From: Rhodothermales bacterium
Lineage (GTDB): Bacteria > Bacteroidota > Rhodothermia > Rhodothermales > UBA10348
Direction of reading: 5' to 3'
Length of the DNA stretch: 8,979 nucleotides
NCBI GenBank assembly: GCA_013003255.1
Contig: JABDJZ010000521.1
Coordinates: forward strand, 1 to 8,979
Below, in pieces: positions 6,635 to 8,979 of the stretch; positions within the stretch are counted from its first letter, which is position 1; each line of letters begins with the position of its first letter. A program made the translations under genes and the position numbers. The notes under the pieces were generated by a model. It saw only the letters and a program-made list of their open reading frames with translations, was not told where the DNA came from and made no database searches.

Positions 6635-7437
6635 TGGAGGCACTGGCTTACCCGTTCTTTCAACGCGCCCTCCTGGCCGCCGTCCTGGTCGGAGCTACGG
6701 CCAGTTACCTGGGAGTCTTTGTGGTCCAGCGCCGGCTCAGCTTTCTGGGAGCCGGTCTGGCGCATGCAGCCTTCGGCGGCGTGGCGCTGGGACTGCTGCT
6801 GGGCACCGAGCCACTATGGGTTGCGCTGCCCTTTACCGTGTTCGTGGCCGTGGCCATCAACTGGATTCGCCGTCACACCCGACTGGCCGGTGACACCGCC
6901 GTGGGAGTCTTCTTTGCCGTGGCGGTAGCCATGGGACTGGTGTTCCTTTCGCTAAGGCGGAGTGTCAACGTGGACGCGTTCACCTATCTCTTTGGCTCCG
7001 TCCTGGCTGTCGGGCCGACCGACCTTCTGTTGGGAGGAGCTACGGCGCTGCTGGCGGTGGCCACGCTCCCCCGACTATGGGGCCGGTGGGCCTACGCCAC
7101 CTTTGACCCTGACGCGGCCCGCGCGGACCGCCTGCCGGTGGATCGGGATGATTATCTGCTGTTCGTGCTGATGGCCGTGGCCGTCGTGGTCTCGGTAAAG
7201 ATGGTCGGCATCATCCTGATGGCCGCCTTCCTGGTGATTCCCGCCGCCTGTTCACGCCTGGTCACCCAGCGTTTCGTCATGATGACCGGGCTGGCCGTGC
7301 TGATCGGCGTGATCTCCTCGGTGGCCGGCCTATTCCTGGCCTTCGAGGCGGACCTGCCCAGTGGGGCCACCATCGTACTGGTGCAAGCCGCCGCATTCTT
7401 CGGCTGTGCACTCCTGGGGATGAGGCGGGGCTCCTGA
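6631..7437 (+). CDS. Metal ABC transporter permease (ABC-3 family, ZnuB/MntC-like)
   Basis: A 268-residue, strongly hydrophobic inner-membrane protein with about seven to eight predicted transmembrane segments (roughly 12-31, 38-56, 62-78, 90-107, 120-146, 176-205, 213-233 and 240-262). The segment GAGLAHAAFGGVALG (40-54), KMVGIILMAAFLVIPAA and PSGATIVLVQ near the C-terminus are characteristic of the ABC-3 permeases of Zn/Mn/Fe importers. It completes a lipoprotein-ATPase-permease set with the two upstream genes. Start is ATG 6631 in an ATGA overlap; a second ATG at 6634 would remove one residue. Its last codons are part of an imperfect 27-bp direct repeat that recurs 56 bp further on, past the stop. 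It converges on def. Confidence 0.93.
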   Translation: MMEALAYPFFQRALLAAVLVGATASYLGVFVVQRRLSFLGAGLAHAAFGGVALGLLLGTEPLWVALPFTVFVAVAINWIRRHTRLAGDTAVGVFFAVAVAMGLVFLSLRRSVNVDAFTYLFGSVLAVGPTDLLLGGATALLAVATLPRLWGRWAYATFDPDAARADRLPVDRDDYLLFVLMAVAVVVSVKMVGIILMAAFLVIPAACSRLVTQRFVMMTGLAVLIGVISSVAGLFLAFEADLPSGATIVLVQAAAFFGCALLGMRRGS

Positions 7438-7493
7438 CGGAGGCCGCGGCGCCACTAACGGGCGCGCTCCTGGGGAAAGGCCGGCGCTCCTGA
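7411..7493 (+). repeat. Imperfect direct repeat spanning the permease 3' end and the convergent gap
   Basis: Copy 1 (7411-7437) and copy 2 (7467-7493) share 22 of 27 positions: both open with CTCCTGGGGA and close with CTCCTGA, and the middle ten bases match at five. Copy 1 holds the permease stop codon; copy 2 lies in the gap before def. This may be a small duplication relic or chance similarity in GC-rich DNA. Confidence 0.4.
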
Positions 7494-7500
7494 GTTCAGG
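7449..7500. terminator. Weak dyad symmetries between convergent permease and def
   Basis: Two small stems lie in or at the edge of the 58-bp convergent gap: GCGCC/GGCGC (7449-7453 with 7461-7465, 7-nt loop) and CCTGA-GT-TCAGG (7489-7500, reaching into the def stop codon). Neither has a T-tract. They are candidates for a terminator shared by both units only because of their position. Confidence 0.25.
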
Positions 7501-8065
7501 CCACGTCGATGGCCAGTGGATACTCGGCCTCGACAATGCCGTCTGCCATGTCCTTCAGGCGGCGCCGAAGGAGCCGGCGGCGGAAGGCGGATATTCGGTC
7601 AATGAACAGCACGCCATCCAGGTGATCGTACTCGTGCTGGATCACGCGGGACAGCATGTCCGTCGCTTCCAGTTCCTGCGGCTCCAGGTTGCGGTCCAGG
7701 TACTTGACGCGGACGGCTTCCGGACGGGCCACGTACTCTCGCAGGTCCGGAATGGAGAGGCATCCCTCCTCGAACTCCACCTCGTCCTGAGACTCGGCGA
7801 TGATCTCCGGGTTGATCAGGACCATCGGTTGCTCGGGCCAGGACAGCGTCTCAGGATCTTCCTCATCCATGAGAAGACTCAGGTCGACCACAAAGACCCG
7901 CTCCGTCCGCCCCACCTGTGGCGCGGCCAGACCGATGCCCGCGGCCCCGTGCATGGTCTCGATCATGTCGTCGATGAGACGCTGGAGTTCGGGCGAGTTC
8001 TTGGTGACGACTACCGTTTCCTCGCGAAGAATGGGGTCGCCGTATGTGTGAACAGGTAGAATCAT
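7496..8065 (-). CDS. def: Peptide deformylase
   Basis: A 189-residue metalloenzyme that removes the formyl group from the N-terminal methionine of new proteins in the cytoplasm. The three family motifs are complete: GIGLAAPQVG (43-52), EEGCLSIP (99-106, metal ligand Cys102) and QHEYDHLDG (143-151, ligands His144 and His148, catalytic Glu145). A Met/Asp/Glu-rich insert at about 65-80 precedes the second strand pair, as in many Bacteroidota enzymes. A basic patch (FRRRLLRRRLK) follows the catalytic helix, with a short acidic tail. Start ATG 8065-8063 gives the expected MILPVHTYGDPILR; no Shine-Dalgarno sequence is seen. It is the last gene of HU-ruvX-def and lies 30 bp after ruvX, a gap that holds a perfect 12-bp palindrome. 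def is more often found next to fmt, which is not in view. Confidence 0.96.
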   Translation of the reverse strand: MILPVHTYGDPILREETVVVTKNSPELQRLIDDMIETMHGAAGIGLAAPQVGRTERVFVVDLSLLMDEEDPETLSWPEQPMVLINPEIIAESQDEVEFEEGCLSIPDLREYVARPEAVRVKYLDRNLEPQELEATDMLSRVIQHEYDHLDGVLFIDRISAFRRRLLRRRLKDMADGIVEAEYPLAIDVA

Positions 8066-8075
8066 ATGCGCATCG

Positions 8076-8087
8076 CGGGCCGGCCCG
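8076..8087. repeat. Perfect 12-bp GC palindrome between ruvX and def
   Basis: CGGGCCGGCCCG is its own reverse complement and lies 10 bp upstream of the def start on the minus strand. In RNA it would pair only if a short loop is allowed at the centre. No T-tract follows. It could be a chance GC palindrome, a protein-binding site, or a structure affecting def translation. Confidence 0.4.
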
Positions 8088-8095
8088 GATGAACG

Positions 8096-8533
8096 TCAGT
8101 CAAGCGAAACGTTCCCCGGTGCAGGCTGCGGCTGTGAGTCAAGATATTCCTGCAGAATGATGCCGGCCGCCATGGTATCCACCTTCCCCCGACTGCCCGC
8201 CTCGGACAGCCGCGCGCGCGCCTCCTCACTGGTGTAGCGCTCGTCCTGCCGGAGGACCTTGAGGCCGGGCACGGCCTTTCGCATGCGCCGGATGTAGATG
8301 TTTACCATTCGGGTGGCCTTCCCTTCGCGTCCATCTTCCGTGAGCGGCCAGCCTACGACGGCGAGCGCGATGCCGTCCGCCTGCGCCAGGTCCTTCAGCT
8401 TGTCGAGGGCCTCGCGATCCCCGAACGTCCCGACCGGCTGGGCGAATAGTCTGAGTGGATCCGACATGGCCAGGCCCACCTTCTTGGTCCCCACGTCAAC
8501 GGCCACCACGCGCCCCGGATCTGCAGCCGTCAC
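8096..8533 (-). CDS. ruvX: RuvX/YqgF Holliday-junction-resolvase-like protein
   Basis: A 145-residue RNase H-fold protein of the YqgF/RuvX family. Members are essential or near-essential in several bacteria and are linked to 16S rRNA 5'-end processing and to Holliday junction resolution. Motifs in order: VVAVDVGTKKVGLAMSDP (9-26, catalytic Asp13), VVGWPLTEDGREG (59-71), DERYTSEEA (97-105, Glu98) and VDTMAAGIILQEYLD (118-132, Asp119). All three acidic active-site residues are present. I start it at GTG 8533-8531, one base after the HU stop; the frame extends upstream to ATG 8593, but that would overlap HU by about 60 bp and adds only Arg/Ser/Thr-rich sequence. The tail after Leu131 is Pro/Gln-rich. 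Translation is probably coupled to HU. Confidence 0.92.
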   Translation of the reverse strand: MTAADPGRVVAVDVGTKKVGLAMSDPLRLFAQPVGTFGDREALDKLKDLAQADGIALAVVGWPLTEDGREGKATRMVNIYIRRMRKAVPGLKVLRQDERYTSEEARARLSEAGSRGKVDTMAAGIILQEYLDSQPQPAPGNVSLD

Positions 8534-8534
8534 G

Positions 8535-8936
8535 CTAGTACGCGTTGTCCTCTGCCATGAGCTCCTGGAGCGGCGCCCCCGCATGGTCGGCACTGCCCTC
8601 CGGGACTTCGTAGTTCAGGTCCAACAGAGGCTTCTGCAGGACGGACTTCAACTTCTTGCTCGGCTTGAAGTGCGTCTTCCGCCGACTCGGGATGAAGACC
8701 GTCTCGTTGGTCTTAGGATTCCGCGCCTTTGGCTTGGCCCGGGTCTTCTTGACCTCGAACACGCCGAAGTCCCGCAACTCGATGCGCACCTCCGGATCCG
8801 CCTCCATCATGAGCGCGCCGAGCGCTTCGACCACAGCCCCCACCCACGGTTCACACTTGTAGATGGGACTGTCGACCAGCTCCGATACCCTGCGGGCAAC
8901 GTCCTTCTTGGTCAGCGTCTTTGGTCTGGCGCCCAT
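8535..8936 (-). CDS. HU/IHF-family DNA-binding protein with C-terminal tail
   Basis: A 133-residue nucleoid-type protein. Residues 7-100 are the HU/IHF fold: LTKKDVARRVSELV (helix 1), helix 2 to about 46, RIELRDFGVFEVKK (51-64), then the DNA-clamping arm with ARNPKTNETVFIPSRR (71-86) and the final helix FKPSKKLKSVL (90-100). In the arm, the RNPKT and IP motifs are family hallmarks and include the Pro that intercalates into DNA. HU/IHF proteins bend DNA. The remaining 30 or so residues (103-133, LLDL to EDNAY) are acidic and lack Arg and Lys, unlike standard 90-100 aa HU. Segment 22-31 (DSPIYKCEPW) also differs from typical HU. Start ATG 8936-8934 is the natural one; the promoter would lie in or beyond the last 43 bases of the window, where I see no clear boxes. 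ruvX follows immediately. Confidence 0.9.
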   Translation of the reverse strand: MGARPKTLTKKDVARRVSELVDSPIYKCEPWVGAVVEALGALMMEADPEVRIELRDFGVFEVKKTRAKPKARNPKTNETVFIPSRRKTHFKPSKKLKSVLQKPLLDLNYEVPEGSADHAGAPLQELMAEDNAY

Positions 8937-8979
8937 CTTCTTTGCGGTAAACAGTTGATTTTGCTGAGGTCTACCAAGA

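Noticed and set aside
5429..6643. Long open frame (404 codons) on the minus strand across the lipoprotein and ATPase genes
   Set aside because: It is antisense to two genes with complete family motifs. Its translation is Arg/Gly/Ser/Pro-rich with no recognisable domain, as expected of a shadow frame in GC-rich DNA.
8937..8979. Possible TTGGTA -35-like box upstream of the HU gene on the minus strand
   Set aside because: No matching -10 or Bacteroidota -7 box at a suitable distance, and the region is cut off by the window edge.

Overview
The window is GC-rich and densely coding, and reads as an ordinary chromosomal segment of a Bacteroidota/Rhodothermota-type bacterium (Rhodothermales-like). 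This is inferred from protein style only: an ATP-type PfkA with the N-terminal pattern usual in Bacteroidota, a short Aat, a stand-alone biotin carrier protein, a menaquinone-type UbiE/MenG, and an HU-family protein with a C-terminal tail. No 16S or other marker is present, so the placement is tentative. I saw no tRNA, rRNA, CRISPR array, transposase, integrase or att-like repeat, and no obvious compositional break.

Layout. (1) Positions 1-1157, plus strand: the 3' end of a SpoIIE-type PP2C phosphatase, a STAS anti-sigma-factor antagonist and an RsbW/SpoIIAB-like HATPase kinase. Together they make a partner-switching cassette with no sigma factor gene in view. (2) Positions 1194-3546, minus strand: aat (N-end rule transferase), pfkA (phosphofructokinase) and ubiE/menG (menaquinone methyltransferase). 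pfkA and ubiE lie in the same frame, separated by one TAA and one codon. (3) Positions 3608-7437, plus strand: a biotin carrier protein, an NAD(P)-dependent SDR-type reductase/epimerase, and a complete metal ABC transporter (lipoprotein, ATPase, permease). All four junctions are 4-nt stop/start overlaps, so this looks like a single translationally coupled operon. (4) Positions 7496-8936, minus strand: an HU-family DNA-binding protein, ruvX/yqgF and def (peptide deformylase).

Transcription units meet head-on at about 1158-1193 and 7438-7495 and diverge at 3547-3607. The convergent gap after the HATPase gene holds a perfect 8-bp hairpin that includes the stop codon. Starts are often GTG or TTG, and Shine-Dalgarno-like sequences are visible for only some genes.

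I did not find a convincing undescribed system. The points most worth a second look are the metal-binding lipoprotein that appears to lack its third canonical metal ligand, the coupling of the biotin carrier and SDR genes to a metal transporter, the sigma-less partner-switching cassette, the HU-family tail, and the pfkA/ubiE junction.
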